Of a stretch of DNA of 64,000 bases, positions 9,302-17,616 are shown in pieces. The notes under the pieces are model-generated. The model worked only from the letters and a program-made list of their open reading frames with translations, did not search any database and was not told where the DNA came from. How positions within the stretch are numbered: position 1 is the first letter of the stretch; each line of letters begins with the position of its first letter. The stretch is taken from NCBI GenBank assembly GCA_944322565.1, contig CALUPG010000005.1, forward strand, positions 62,001-126,000, in the 5' to 3' direction. The DNA comes from an uncultured Bacteroidales bacterium (GTDB lineage Bacteria; Bacteroidota; Bacteroidia; Bacteroidales; UBA932). The position numbers were made by a program, and so were the translations under genes.

Positions 9302-9748
9302 TTATCCGAGAATCTGCCGGGCGTGATTCTTCGTGTCGACCTTTTCTATCACGCGCTCAAGCCTGCCGTTCTCGTCAAAGATGAATGTCCTGCGCAATGT
9401 GCCGGAAGTCGTCTTCCCGTACATTTTCTTTTCGCCCCATGCGCCGAACGCCTGAAGCATCTGTACGGACGTATCCGAGAGCAGGACGAAGGGGAGACTG
9501 TATTTGTCGCGGAACCTCCTGTGGGAAGCCGCACTGTCCTTGCTCACTCCCACGACATTGTACCCGGCCTCAGTCAGGGCGGAATAATTGTCCCTGAGGC
9601 TGCACGCCTCGGCGGTACACCCCGGGGTATTGTCCTTCGGGTAGAAATATATTATGGTCTTTTTCCCGAGCAGGTCCGACGACCTGACCGTGTTGCCGTC
9701 CTGGTCCACGACCTCGAAATCCGGCATTCTGTCTCCTGGCTGCAGCAT
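9302..9748 (-). CDS. bcp: Thioredoxin-dependent thiol peroxidase (Bcp/PrxQ peroxiredoxin)
   Basis: 148 residues, the usual length of this family. It reduces hydrogen peroxide and organic hydroperoxides in the cytoplasm with electrons from thioredoxin. The peroxidatic Cys44 lies in TPGCT and a resolving Cys49 five residues later (CTAEAC), the Bcp/PrxQ arrangement; FYPKDNTPGC and the later Arg (TLRRTFIF) complete the active-site pattern. It is divergent from the pyruvate carboxylase subunit B-like gene and has its own -7 element at 9816-9823. Two 12-base direct repeats lie in its leader region. Confidence 0.95.
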   Translation of the reverse strand: MLQPGDRMPDFEVVDQDGNTVRSSDLLGKKTIIYFYPKDNTPGCTAEACSLRDNYSALTEAGYNVVGVSKDSAASHRRFRDKYSLPFVLLSDTSVQMLQAFGAWGEKKMYGKTTSGTLRRTFIFDENGRLERVIEKVDTKNHARQILG

Positions 9749-9775
9749 GACTCGGCTCCTTTATGATATTGAATC

Positions 9776-9809
9776 GGTTTCTTTATAATGCGAGATTGGT
9801 TTCTTTATA
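9776..9809. repeat. Pair of 12-base direct repeats in the bcp leader
   Basis: GGTTTCTTTATA occurs at 9776-9787 and again at 9798-9809, 22 bases apart, about two turns of the helix. The pair lies between the bcp start codon and its predicted transcription start. It may be a regulator site or an RNA-level element; nothing in the sequence names the regulator. Confidence 0.5.
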
Positions 9810-9815
9810 CGGGTG

Positions 9816-9823
9816 CAAAGATA
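9816..9823 (-). promoter_or_regulatory. -7 element for bcp
   Basis: TATCTTTG on the minus strand fits TAnnTTTG. No TTTG is found at the expected -33 distance. It lies within 22 bases of the opposing -7 element of the pyruvate carboxylase subunit B-like gene, so the two promoters overlap. Confidence 0.5.
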
Positions 9824-9837
9824 TTGAGGATTTTTCA

Positions 9838-9845
9838 TATATTTG
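9838..9845 (+). promoter_or_regulatory. -7 element for the pyruvate carboxylase subunit B-like gene
   Basis: TATATTTG fits TAnnTTTG fully and lies 30 bases before the chosen start codon at 9876. A -33 element is not evident. Confidence 0.55.
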
Positions 9846-9875
9846 CAGGCTGAACAGAAATTAAAACCAACGACT

Positions 9876-11657
9876 ATGGCGCGTGAAATAAAATTTTCTC
9901 TCGTATACAGAGACATGTGGCAGTCTTCGGGCAAATATGTCCCGACTGTCAGCCAGCTCAAGGAAGTCGCTCCTGCCATCATCGGGATGGGCTGCTTCGA
10001 CAGAGTTGAGACAAACGGCGGTGCTTTCGAGCAGGTCAACCTCCTGTTCGGGGAAAATCCGAACAGGGCTGTCCGCGAATGGACGGCACCATTCAATAAG
10101 GCAGGCATCCAGACCCACATGCTCGAAAGAGGACTGAACGCACTCAGGATGAATCCTGTGCCGGCAGATGTCAGGGAGCTGATGTACAAGGTGAAATGCA
10201 GGCAGGGCACCAACATATCAAGGTCCTTCTGCGGACTGAATGACCACAGGAACCTCAGGCTGTCAGTCGAATACGCCAAGAAAGGCGGCATGATTTCACA
10301 GGTTGCCCTCTCCATCACCAACTCCCCTATCCACACCGTGGAGTATTATATGGGCATCGTTGACAAGGTGGTTGAATACGGCTGCGATGAAATCTGCCTC
10401 AAGGACATGGCTGGAATCGGCCGCCCGACAATGCTCGGCGAGCTCACCCGCTCAATCAAGAAGAAATACCCTCACATAAAGATACAGTACCACGGCCACT
10501 GCGGCCCGGGATTCTCCCCTGCCTCGATGCTTGAGGTGGCGAGGGCCGGAGCAGACTATCTTGACGTGGCCGTAGAGCCCCTCTCCTGGGGAAAGGTCCA
10601 TCCTGATGTAATCACCATCCGCGAGATGATGAAGGCAGACGGCTTCCTTGTCAAGGACCTCAACATGGACGCATACATGGAAGTGCGCCGCCTCACACAG
10701 AAATTCATAGACGAATTCCTCGGCTACTGGATTGACCCGAACAACTCGCACATGAGCTCCCTCCTTGTGGGCTGCGGCCTTCCGGGCGGAATGATGGGAT
10801 CTATGATGGCGGACCTCAAGGGCTTCCACGGGGCAATCAACGCATCACTCCGTGCCCAGGGCAAGCAGGAGCTCACCCTTGACAATCTCATGGTGATGCT
10901 GTTCCAGGAAGTAGAGTATGTATGGCCTCGCCTCGGATATCCGCCGCTTGTCACACCGTTCAGCCAGTATGTGAAAAACACTGCGCTCATGAACCTCATG
11001 AACATCCTCAAGGGCCAGCCGAGATGGACCACCATCGACAAGGATACATGGAACATGATTCTCGGCAAGATGGGCAGACTCCCCGGGGAACTTGCCCCTG
11101 AAATCGTGGAGATTGCCAAGAAAAAAGGACTTGAGTTCTACTCCGGCAACCCTCAGGACGCATTCCCGGACGAGCTCGACAAATACCGCCAGATGATGAA
11201 GGACGAGGGCTGGGACTTCGGTGAGGACGACGAGGAGCTCTTTGAATTCGCAATGCACGAGAGGCAGTACCGCGACTACAAGAGCGGCGTGGCCAAGGAG
11301 CGCTTCAAAAAGGACCTTGAAGCCGCCAAGGAAAAGGCTGGCGCACCGATTGTCATCACCCGCCCTGTGGTGGAAATGCCGAAATACGATGTGGAGAAAA
11401 TCGCAGAAAAGTATCCTGAGGCGACTCCTGTCCAGGCTCCTGTCAAAGGCCAGCTCATCTGGCAGGTGGATGTGGACGACGCCTCCACGGCCCCGGTTGT
11501 CGGCACTGAAGTAAAAGCCGGCCAGGCAATGAGCTACATCCAGACCTACTACGGAATGGAAGAGGTCATTCCTGCCGTCGACGGCCGCATCGTTGCCATC
11601 TGCTCAAAGCAGGGCGATATGGTAGCCAAAGGCGAAATCATCGCATTTGTAGAGTAA
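9876..11657 (+). CDS. Pyruvate carboxylase subunit B / oxaloacetate decarboxylase alpha-like carboxyltransferase, biotin lysine absent
   Basis: 593 residues from the ATG at 9876 (an in-frame TTG 11 codons earlier lies on the promoter). The carboxyltransferase barrel shows YRDMWQS (about 11-17), LKDMAG (about 175-180) and the metal-binding HGH (His206, His208). A conserved carboxyltransferase domain follows, then from about 518 a biotinyl/lipoyl-like domain (APVKG, ending KGEIIAFVE). The biotinylation motif AMKM is replaced by YYGM, so the acceptor lysine (near 560) is Gly. In the family a biotinyl group shuttles CO2 to or from pyruvate/oxaloacetate; here a separate carrier protein would be needed. 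No carrier or sodium-pump subunit lies next to it. Confidence 0.85.
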   Translation: MAREIKFSLVYRDMWQSSGKYVPTVSQLKEVAPAIIGMGCFDRVETNGGAFEQVNLLFGENPNRAVREWTAPFNKAGIQTHMLERGLNALRMNPVPADVRELMYKVKCRQGTNISRSFCGLNDHRNLRLSVEYAKKGGMISQVALSITNSPIHTVEYYMGIVDKVVEYGCDEICLKDMAGIGRPTMLGELTRSIKKKYPHIKIQYHGHCGPGFSPASMLEVARAGADYLDVAVEPLSWGKVHPDVITIREMMKADGFLVKDLNMDAYMEVRRLTQKFIDEFLGYWIDPNNSHMSSLLVGCGLPGGMMGSMMADLKGFHGAINASLRAQGKQELTLDNLMVMLFQEVEYVWPRLGYPPLVTPFSQYVKNTALMNLMNILKGQPRWTTIDKDTWNMILGKMGRLPGELAPEIVEIAKKKGLEFYSGNPQDAFPDELDKYRQMMKDEGWDFGEDDEELFEFAMHERQYRDYKSGVAKERFKKDLEAAKEKAGAPIVITRPVVEMPKYDVEKIAEKYPEATPVQAPVKGQLIWQVDVDDASTAPVVGTEVKAGQAMSYIQTYYGMEEVIPAVDGRIVAICSKQGDMVAKGEIIAFVE

Positions 11658-11708
11658 TACCTGCCGCGGAGGCGGGAAACTCTTTTCTTACGGAAGCGGA
11701 ACATTTAC

Positions 11709-11861
11709 AATCGCGCCCGGTGGAGGCCATTTATACCTCCCACCGGGCGCGATTTTGCCGAAAAAGTGTGGCCGACGGCATTTTGAAAATACCGACGGGC
11801 GCGAAAATCCCGGAAAATCGCGGCCGGTGGAGCCCCAAAATGCTGTCCACCGGCCGCGATT
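11709..11861. repeat. Palindromic interspersed repeat, copy 1 (two long hairpins plus core)
   Basis: The 358-base gap 11658-12015 holds no gene but this element. Hairpin one (11709-11754) has a stem of about 18 bases (starting AATCGCGCCCGGTGG) with a 9-base loop and is followed by TTTT, so it could end the upstream transcript. A core of about 65 bases contains a smaller hairpin around CATTTTGAAAATACCG. Hairpin two (11816-11861) has arms AATCGCGGCCGGTGG / CCACCGGCCGCGATT. Core and one hairpin recur at 45041-45150. Translating the minus strand of both copies gives similar peptides (GHTF, KSRPV), which reflects DNA similarity and not a gene. Confidence 0.85.
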
Positions 11862-12015
11862 TCAATCCAAATCCATAAAACTTCAAAATTCAGAAAAACT
11901 TTCATTCAAAAACAGAAAATTGCCATGTACGGAGGGAGACGGTGCCTGATTTCAGAATAAATTTGCCGAAAACAATAATATTTGTCGGAGACAATAATAA
12001 TAATGTGCTGTTGAT

Positions 12016-12702
12016 ATGAAGATGCTGGAATTATGCCCGGAAGACAGGCCGAGGGAAAAGATGGCGGCCAAAGGTGCGGAGGCCCTGAGCAATGCGGAAC
12101 TGCTGGCGATATTGCTGAGGACGGGAAGCGGGGGCCATAATGCGGTGGAGACAGCGCAGATGCTCCTCAGGTTGTCCGGGGGCAGGCTGTCCTCACTGGC
12201 GCAGATGTCGACGGACAGGATGCGGAGCATCGGCGGCATAGGACAGAGCAAGGCCATCACCATAGCCGCCGCACTGGAGCTGGGAAAAAGATTCTGCTGC
12301 GAGGACTGGAGTACGGAGAAAACCTCCATCACAAGTCCCGAAATGATATACCGGATGATGCTGAAGGAAATCAGGGGCCTGTCGCATGAGGAATGCTGGG
12401 TACTGTACCTCAACCGGGCGAATTATGTCATCGGCAGGGAGAGGATGAGCAAGGGTGGGCTTGACGCTACTGTCGTGGACATCAAAATGATTGTCAGGAA
12501 TGCACTCGACAAGCTGGCAAGCGGAGTCATCCTTACGCATAACCACCCCTCAGGGAATCCGATGCCCGGCACCACGGACATCAATACCACAGGACAGCTG
12601 AAGAAGGCCCTGTCTACTTTCGGGATATCGCTGGTCGACCACATAATTCTGTGCGACGACCGGTTCTACAGCTTCTCGGACGAAAGCATGACAATTGTAT
12701 AG
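12016..12702 (+). CDS. radC: RadC-family JAB/MPN domain protein
   Basis: 228 residues, usual for the family. An N-terminal helix-hairpin-helix region (about 1-95; SNAELLAILLRTG, SIGGIGQSKA) precedes a JAB1/MPN+ metalloprotease-like domain (about 105-228) with the full motif HNHPSGNPMPGTTD (His175, His177, Asp188) that binds zinc. RadC was once linked to DNA repair but its real role is unsettled. The gap before it is occupied by the palindromic repeat; short AATAAT repeats and TTGTC/GACAA inverted bases lie just upstream of the start. Confidence 0.93.
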   Translation: MKMLELCPEDRPREKMAAKGAEALSNAELLAILLRTGSGGHNAVETAQMLLRLSGGRLSSLAQMSTDRMRSIGGIGQSKAITIAAALELGKRFCCEDWSTEKTSITSPEMIYRMMLKEIRGLSHEECWVLYLNRANYVIGRERMSKGGLDATVVDIKMIVRNALDKLASGVILTHNHPSGNPMPGTTDINTTGQLKKALSTFGISLVDHIILCDDRFYSFSDESMTIV

Positions 12703-12768
12703 GAGAAATGCAGGCTATCAAGCTTGGGAAGCCAGAAATATGAACTGATACATCTGGATTAATTTTTG

Positions 12769-12776
12769 TATATTTG
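12769..12776 (+). promoter_or_regulatory. -7 element for upp
   Basis: TATATTTG fits TAnnTTTG fully, 37 bases before the upp start codon. No clear -33 TTTG is seen. Confidence 0.5.
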
Positions 12777-12812
12777 CTTTTTCCGCCGACGGAAAACTTA
12801 ATATTGCCAATC

Positions 12813-13466
12813 ATGAAAGTCATCAATCTTGGAGAAAGCAACAGCGTGCTGAACCATTTCATGGCACAGCTCAGGGACAAGAACATTCAGAAAGACATGC
12901 TGAGATTCCGCAGGAATCTTGAACGGGTCGGTGAAATATTCGCCTATGAAATCAGCAAAGTCCTGGACTATTCCGTGAAGAAAGTACAGACACCGCTGGG
13001 AATCGCGGACATCGCGACATTTGACAATCAGATAGTGGCCGCAACAATCCTGCGGGCCGGACTCCCCCTGCATCAGGGGATTCTGAATGTCTTTGACAAC
13101 GCCCAGAGTGCATTTGTCGCCGCCTACAGGAAATATGACAGAGGCAAAGACTTCCACATCAACATCGAATATGCGAGCAGTCCGGACCTGACAGGCAAGA
13201 CCCTGGTTCTTGCGGACACCATGCTTGCGACTGGGGCTTCCCTTGAGGTGACCTACAACAGGCTGCTCGAGGACGGGGAGCCGGCCCACACACATCTGGT
13301 ATGCCCGGTGTCAAGCATATTTGCAGTCGACTATATCCGCAAGCATCTTCCGGGAGACAAAGTCACCCTGTGGGTAGCGGCCATCGACGAAGAGCTTACG
13401 ACACACTCCTATATTGTCCCGGGACTCGGAGACGCCGGAGACCTCGCATACGGGGACAAGATATAA
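12813..13466 (+). CDS. upp: Uracil phosphoribosyltransferase
   Basis: 217 residues from the ATG at 12813; an earlier in-frame start would overlap the -7 element. It makes UMP from uracil and PRPP in pyrimidine salvage. The PRPP-binding loop is DTMLATGAS (Asp135-Ser143), close to the family DPMLATGGS. The C-terminal uracil-binding stretch (YIVPGLGDAGD) is intact. It converges with rpoN; an inverted repeat straddles the short space between them. Confidence 0.95.
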   Translation: MKVINLGESNSVLNHFMAQLRDKNIQKDMLRFRRNLERVGEIFAYEISKVLDYSVKKVQTPLGIADIATFDNQIVAATILRAGLPLHQGILNVFDNAQSAFVAAYRKYDRGKDFHINIEYASSPDLTGKTLVLADTMLATGASLEVTYNRLLEDGEPAHTHLVCPVSSIFAVDYIRKHLPGDKVTLWVAAIDEELTTHSYIVPGLGDAGDLAYGDKI

Positions 13467-13483
13467 TCAAGACAGAATGAATA

Positions 13484-13535
13484 ATCCCGATGAGAGCCCG
13501 TACTACAGTTCCTTGCGCAGACGGGCTTTCGGGAT
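13484..13535. repeat. Inverted repeat at the convergent upp/rpoN junction
   Basis: Arms 13484-13501 (ATCCCGA, four extra bases, AGCCCGT) and 13521-13535 (ACGGGCTTTCGGGAT) pair over about 14 bases with a small internal loop. The right arm includes the last codons of rpoN. No T run follows on either strand, so it may be a shared processing hairpin or a weak bidirectional terminator. Confidence 0.45.
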
Positions 13536-14915
13536 ATTCAGCTGGTCACGGTATTTGGCGATGGTGCGACGGGCCACTTTATAGCCGCGCCTGTTCATCT
13601 CCTCAACGAGCTGGTCGTCTGTCAGCGGCCTGCGCTTGTCCTCTGAGTCGACACATTCCTGGAGAGCCTTCTTGATTTCTCTGGTCGAGACCTCTTCCCC
13701 ATCCTGATTTTCAAGTCCTTCCGAGAAGAAATATTTGAGCGAATAGATACCGAAAGGAGTCTCGATGTATTTGCTGTTGACAACTCTGGAAATAGTAGAT
13801 ATGTCAAATCCTGTCTTTTCCGCTATATCCTTGAGCACCATCGGCTTCAGATGTGACTCATCCCCGTCCCTGAAATATTCCCTCTGATATTCCAGAATTG
13901 CCTTCATCGTGCTTTCAAGGGTATTGTGGCGCTGTTTGATAGCCTCCACGAACCATTTGGCGGAGTCAAGCTTCTTCTTGACGAATGTTGCGGCCTCCTT
14001 CTTTTCTCTTTCGGAAGAATTGGCCGCCTCAAGGAGTATGTTGGCATATTTCCTGTTGACGCGGAGCTCCGGTATGGAAAACCGGGGCATGGTCAGGCGG
14101 GGCTCTCCGTTTTCGTAAGAAAGGACAAAGTCAGGCACTATCTGCTGGGCCTGATCGCTATATGAATCATCAATCTGTCCCCCGGGCGAAGGATTGAGTT
14201 TCAGGATTCTCGCCATCGCAGCCTTCATCTGGGCCTCATCGATGCCCATTCTGGTCATTATTTTCTGGAAATGCTTGTTGGTGAACTCAGTGAAGTGATC
14301 CCTGAGTATTCTTTCAGCATTCTCCACATCCGGAGTATGTCTTATGTTCCTTATCTGCAGAAGCAGACATTCCCTCAAATCCCTTGCACCTACTCCTGGT
14401 GGGTCAAACTCCTGGATGACCTTCAGCATGTCAAGCACTTCCTTCTCGTCAGTATCAATTCCTGCCCGGAAAGCAAGGTCGTCCACGAGGCTTGAAATGT
14501 CCCTGCGGAGGTATCCGTCCGCATCAAGGCTGCCTATGATGAAAGATGCGACGGCATGCTGGTGTTCCGTGAGATTCCTGAATCCCAGCTGGTCCATGAG
14601 ACTTTGGGTGAAGCTTTCCTTGACGGAGAATGTATTGTACTGCGGACGCTCGTCCTTGCCGTAATTGTTTACCCTCAGTCTGTAGCTCGGGATGGAATCG
14701 TCTTCCTTATAGTCTGAAAGAGAGACTTCACGGGGAGCCTCATCAGGGTCCTCTGTCTCGGATGACACATTTTCATCCAGGACAGGATTCTCCTCCAGTT
14801 CCTTGCGGATACGCTGCTCCAGCTCCTGCGTCGGCAACTCTATCAGTTTGATAGTCTGTATCTGCAGCGGGGAAAGCTTCTGTGTCTGCTTGAGTTCCAG
14901 TCCTTGTTTCAACAT
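13503..14915 (-). CDS. rpoN: RNA polymerase sigma-54 factor
   Basis: 470 residues. Region I at the N-terminus is Gln/Leu-rich (QTQKLSPLQIQTIKLIELP), region II is acidic, and the C-terminal RpoN box is ARRTIAKYRDQLNIP (about 448-462) inside the DNA-binding domain, preceded by TDDQLVEEMNRRGYKVARRT. Sigma-54 reads promoters with -24/-12 elements and needs an AAA+ activator; none is encoded here. It is the last gene of a minus-strand group with the SPOR-like protein and the LEA14-like lipoprotein, 48 bases after the former. Confidence 0.96.
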   Translation of the reverse strand: MLKQGLELKQTQKLSPLQIQTIKLIELPTQELEQRIRKELEENPVLDENVSSETEDPDEAPREVSLSDYKEDDSIPSYRLRVNNYGKDERPQYNTFSVKESFTQSLMDQLGFRNLTEHQHAVASFIIGSLDADGYLRRDISSLVDDLAFRAGIDTDEKEVLDMLKVIQEFDPPGVGARDLRECLLLQIRNIRHTPDVENAERILRDHFTEFTNKHFQKIMTRMGIDEAQMKAAMARILKLNPSPGGQIDDSYSDQAQQIVPDFVLSYENGEPRLTMPRFSIPELRVNRKYANILLEAANSSEREKKEAATFVKKKLDSAKWFVEAIKQRHNTLESTMKAILEYQREYFRDGDESHLKPMVLKDIAEKTGFDISTISRVVNSKYIETPFGIYSLKYFFSEGLENQDGEEVSTREIKKALQECVDSEDKRRPLTDDQLVEEMNRRGYKVARRTIAKYRDQLNIPKARLRKEL

Positions 14916-14963
14916 GGCATCATAATTTAAATTTCCGGAAACAACGATTCAAGTCATCCTGAA

Positions 14964-15638
14964 TCAGAGAACAATCTCTTCCGGAAGTCTGTACATTATT
15001 CTGACCGTATCCGCTATCATCGCACGGTTTCTGTCTATGGCCGGATAGCTGATGGATTTTTCCTTGACAATGAATGCTGCAGGGAATTCATTGCGAATCC
15101 TCCGGAGAAGCTGCATGGCCTCCGACTTGGACCTGAAGTCGCCTACAGTGACCTTGAAGTAAGGATTGACATAACTTCTGTAAACGGGAATATCGTGGTA
15201 TTCAGCGGAGAACTTGTTCATGACCGCCAGAGATTCATTTCTCGCCGTCTGCTTGTTGTCAAAGAAAATCCGCACACGATAGCCGCTGACGGACTTTCCA
15301 CGGTTGGCTTCGAAATGAGAATTCATGGCAGATAGAATCTCCGGAGACTGGTGCACACGAACATCCGCAGGATTGCCCTTGACCTTCGAAGGAAGTACCA
15401 TGAATATATTCTTGCCGACAAGTGCAGAATCAGCAGCAGGGGCAGGAACATATATTACAGAATCCCTGACGGCATATCCGTCCGGTATCACGGCAACGGC
15501 ACTGTCCGGCGCCGCTGTCTCTGCGGAAACGCCCGGGAAGAGGCGGCTTCCGGCAAACTGCCCGGCAGAAGACTGCCGGCCTGAAAGAGACAGGAGCAGA
15601 AAGACAGCAGCTGCGGCATATATCAATTTCCTAAACAT
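14964..15638 (-). CDS. Secreted SPOR-domain-like protein
   Basis: 224 residues. An N-terminal hydrophobic signal (about 4-25) indicates export. Residues about 115-195 have the alternating strand/helix pattern of a SPOR domain (GYRVRIFFDNKQTARNES, YFKVTVGDFRSKSEAMQLLR, FIVKEKSI); SPOR domains bind denuded peptidoglycan glycans at division sites. The middle is an Ala/Ser/Pro-rich linker. It follows the LEA14-like lipoprotein by 18 bases and precedes rpoN. The SPOR call is based on pattern, so moderate certainty. Confidence 0.75.
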   Translation of the reverse strand: MFRKLIYAAAAVFLLLSLSGRQSSAGQFAGSRLFPGVSAETAAPDSAVAVIPDGYAVRDSVIYVPAPAADSALVGKNIFMVLPSKVKGNPADVRVHQSPEILSAMNSHFEANRGKSVSGYRVRIFFDNKQTARNESLAVMNKFSAEYHDIPVYRSYVNPYFKVTVGDFRSKSEAMQLLRRIRNEFPAAFIVKEKSISYPAIDRNRAMIADTVRIMYRLPEEIVL

Positions 15639-15656
15639 ATTTTCGAGCCTATTTAT

Positions 15657-16163
15657 TTACAAAAACATATTATTTCTGATGCCGTCAAGACTGTTCAGGA
15701 AGCCGGCATCTCCCATAAAATAAACAACCGGCACTTTCTCAAGCCGGACTTTCTTTGACACCCCGCCTTTGATCTTTGCCTTCAGGCTGATGTCCATTGT
15801 GATGTCATCCGGATCCAGTCCCCTTGCCATGGACAGCAGTCCTATTATAGAAACGGACTTGTCAAGGGTAAAGTCCACGGACACGGGCACGGAAGCGCAG
15901 ACACGGCCCTCAAGAGTCACATTTTCCGATGTAAAGTGCCCGAGAAGTTGATCTTCGGCATACAATGCGCCCTCTATGTCCGACATGAATATTGTCCTTG
16001 CAGGGTTGTCTACTTCAACCGACAATACCGCCTGCATTCCACGCAGCCCATGCATTGACACAGACTCGGGTCTGCAGGAAACGACCCTGATGTCTTTCAT
16101 CCCCGAGCAGCCCTGTATCACAAAAAGAGCCGAAAGGAGCAGGGCCAGAGCCGATTTTTTCAT
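15657..16163 (-). CDS. LEA14-like (WHy-domain) lipoprotein
   Basis: 168 residues from the ATG at 16163, chosen because it gives a compact lipoprotein signal with lipid Cys19 (FVIQGC). The rest is a beta-rich domain with features of LEA2/WHy proteins: AVLSVEVDNPAR, then VPVSVDFTLDKS, then DITMDISLKAKIKGG. Such proteins are periplasmic in bacteria and their function is poorly known. First gene of the group leading to rpoN; its promoter faces that of miaB. Confidence 0.75.
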   Translation of the reverse strand: MKKSALALLLSALFVIQGCSGMKDIRVVSCRPESVSMHGLRGMQAVLSVEVDNPARTIFMSDIEGALYAEDQLLGHFTSENVTLEGRVCASVPVSVDFTLDKSVSIIGLLSMARGLDPDDITMDISLKAKIKGGVSKKVRLEKVPVVYFMGDAGFLNSLDGIRNNMFL

Positions 16164-16196
16164 TATCCTGTACAGCATATCTTCAATACATCTTTG

Positions 16197-16227
16197 CAAA
16201 GATAAATAAAAGAAATCAGATTAAAAA
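16197..16227 (-). promoter_or_regulatory. Promoter of the LEA14-like lipoprotein / rpoN group
   Basis: TATCTTTG (16197-16204, minus strand) with TTTT 19 bases upstream (16224-16227), one base off the -33 consensus. Confidence 0.55.
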
Positions 16228-16230
16228 TCT

Positions 16231-16238
16231 TATATTTG
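16231..16238 (+). promoter_or_regulatory. -7 element for miaB
   Basis: TATATTTG fits TAnnTTTG and lies 46 bases before the start codon; no good -33 match. It overlaps the back of the divergent promoter. Confidence 0.5.
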
Positions 16239-16283
16239 CCGCTGTATGGCCGCGAGCGGGCATGAAACTCAGCACTCAATCAT

Positions 16284-17612
16284 ATGCATGACAAAAAAGT
16301 ATATATCGAGACTTACGGCTGCCAGATGAATGTGAATGACAGCGAGGTGATGCTGTCGATACTGAAAGACGCCGGATATGTACGCACGGAAGACATTACG
16401 GACGCGGATGTGATTCTTGCGAACACCTGTTCAATCCGGGACAATGCGGAACAGCGCATCTGGGGCCGCATAGAACAGTTCAGAATACAGAAAAAGAAGA
16501 GGGATGTGATTGTCGGCATCACCGGATGCATGGCGGAAAGGCTCAAGGAAAAGCTTCTGGACTGCCATGCCGTGGACATTGTGGCAGGACCGGACTCATA
16601 CAGGAGTCTGCCGGACATGCTGGAGGCAGTCACTCCGGACAATCCCCAGGTCAATGTCCTGCTCTCGCATGAAGAGACATACTCGGACATTACTCCGCTG
16701 AGGATGGACAAAAACGGGGTATCGGCATACATTTCCATCATGAGGGGCTGCAACAATGTATGTTCATATTGTGTCGTCCCATATACCAGAGGGGCAGAAC
16801 GGAGCAGAGACCCCAGGACAATAATACGGGAAGCTGAAGATGTGTTCAGCCACGGATACAGGGAAGTATGCCTGCTGGGACAGAATGTTGACTCATATTT
16901 CTGGGAATCCCCTGATTCAGCAGATGACAATGTCGATTTTGCCCAGCTGCTTGAGGCGGTGGCAAAGATATCTCCGGAGCTTAGGGTCCGCTTCTCCACA
17001 TCACATCCGAAAGACATCAGCGATGAAGTCATATATACGATGGCAATGTATGACAACATCTGCAACCACATACATCTTCCGGTCCAGTCAGGCAGCAATG
17101 CGATGCTTGAGAAAATGCGCCGGAAGTATACCAGAGAGTGGTATCTTGAAAGAGTGGCGAAAATCCGGAGCGCCATCCCGGAATGCGGCATCACTACTGA
17201 TGTCATCGCCGGCTTCTGCGGAGAGACAGAGCAGGACCATCAGGACACCTTGTCCCTTATGGAGAAGGTAGGATTTGATTCCGCCTTCATGTTCCAGTAC
17301 TCCGAACGTCCCGGGACCCTTGCCGCCAGGAAATATCCTGACGATGTGCCGGAAGAGGTAAAGACAAGAAGGCTCAATGAAATCATAGCCCTCCAGAACA
17401 GGCTCAGCCTCGAGAGCAACCGGAGAGAAATCGGAAAGACCCGCCGCATTCTGATTGAAGGCGTGTCAAAGAAAAACGAAGGCGAGCTTTTCGGACGTGC
17501 CGGCAACAACAAAGTATGCGTATTCCCGGCAGGAGGCCACAAAATCGGAGAATATGTCAATGTAAAGGTCCTTTCCTGCACATCCGCCACACTGATATCG
17601 GAATTGGTCTGA
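16284..17612 (+). CDS. miaB: tRNA-2-methylthio-N6-dimethylallyladenosine synthase
   Basis: 442 residues. It adds a methylthio group to i6A37 of tRNAs. The N-terminal methylthiotransferase domain supplies Cys13, Cys49 and Cys82 for one [4Fe-4S] cluster (ETYGCQMN, ANTCSIR, TGCMAER); the radical-SAM motif is RGCNNVCSYC (Cys156, Cys160, Cys163). A TRAM domain closes the protein (about 375-442; GRAGNNKVCVFPAGG). It is followed after 4 bases by cardiolipin synthase, so the two may share a transcript. Confidence 0.97.
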   Translation: MHDKKVYIETYGCQMNVNDSEVMLSILKDAGYVRTEDITDADVILANTCSIRDNAEQRIWGRIEQFRIQKKKRDVIVGITGCMAERLKEKLLDCHAVDIVAGPDSYRSLPDMLEAVTPDNPQVNVLLSHEETYSDITPLRMDKNGVSAYISIMRGCNNVCSYCVVPYTRGAERSRDPRTIIREAEDVFSHGYREVCLLGQNVDSYFWESPDSADDNVDFAQLLEAVAKISPELRVRFSTSHPKDISDEVIYTMAMYDNICNHIHLPVQSGSNAMLEKMRRKYTREWYLERVAKIRSAIPECGITTDVIAGFCGETEQDHQDTLSLMEKVGFDSAFMFQYSERPGTLAARKYPDDVPEEVKTRRLNEIIALQNRLSLESNRREIGKTRRILIEGVSKKNEGELFGRAGNNKVCVFPAGGHKIGEYVNVKVLSCTSATLISELV

Positions 17613-17616
17613 ATAT

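Noticed and set aside
9843..9875. TTG start for the pyruvate carboxylase subunit B-like gene
   Set aside because: It overlaps the -7 element and adds 11 residues not typical of the family; the ATG at 9876 fits better.
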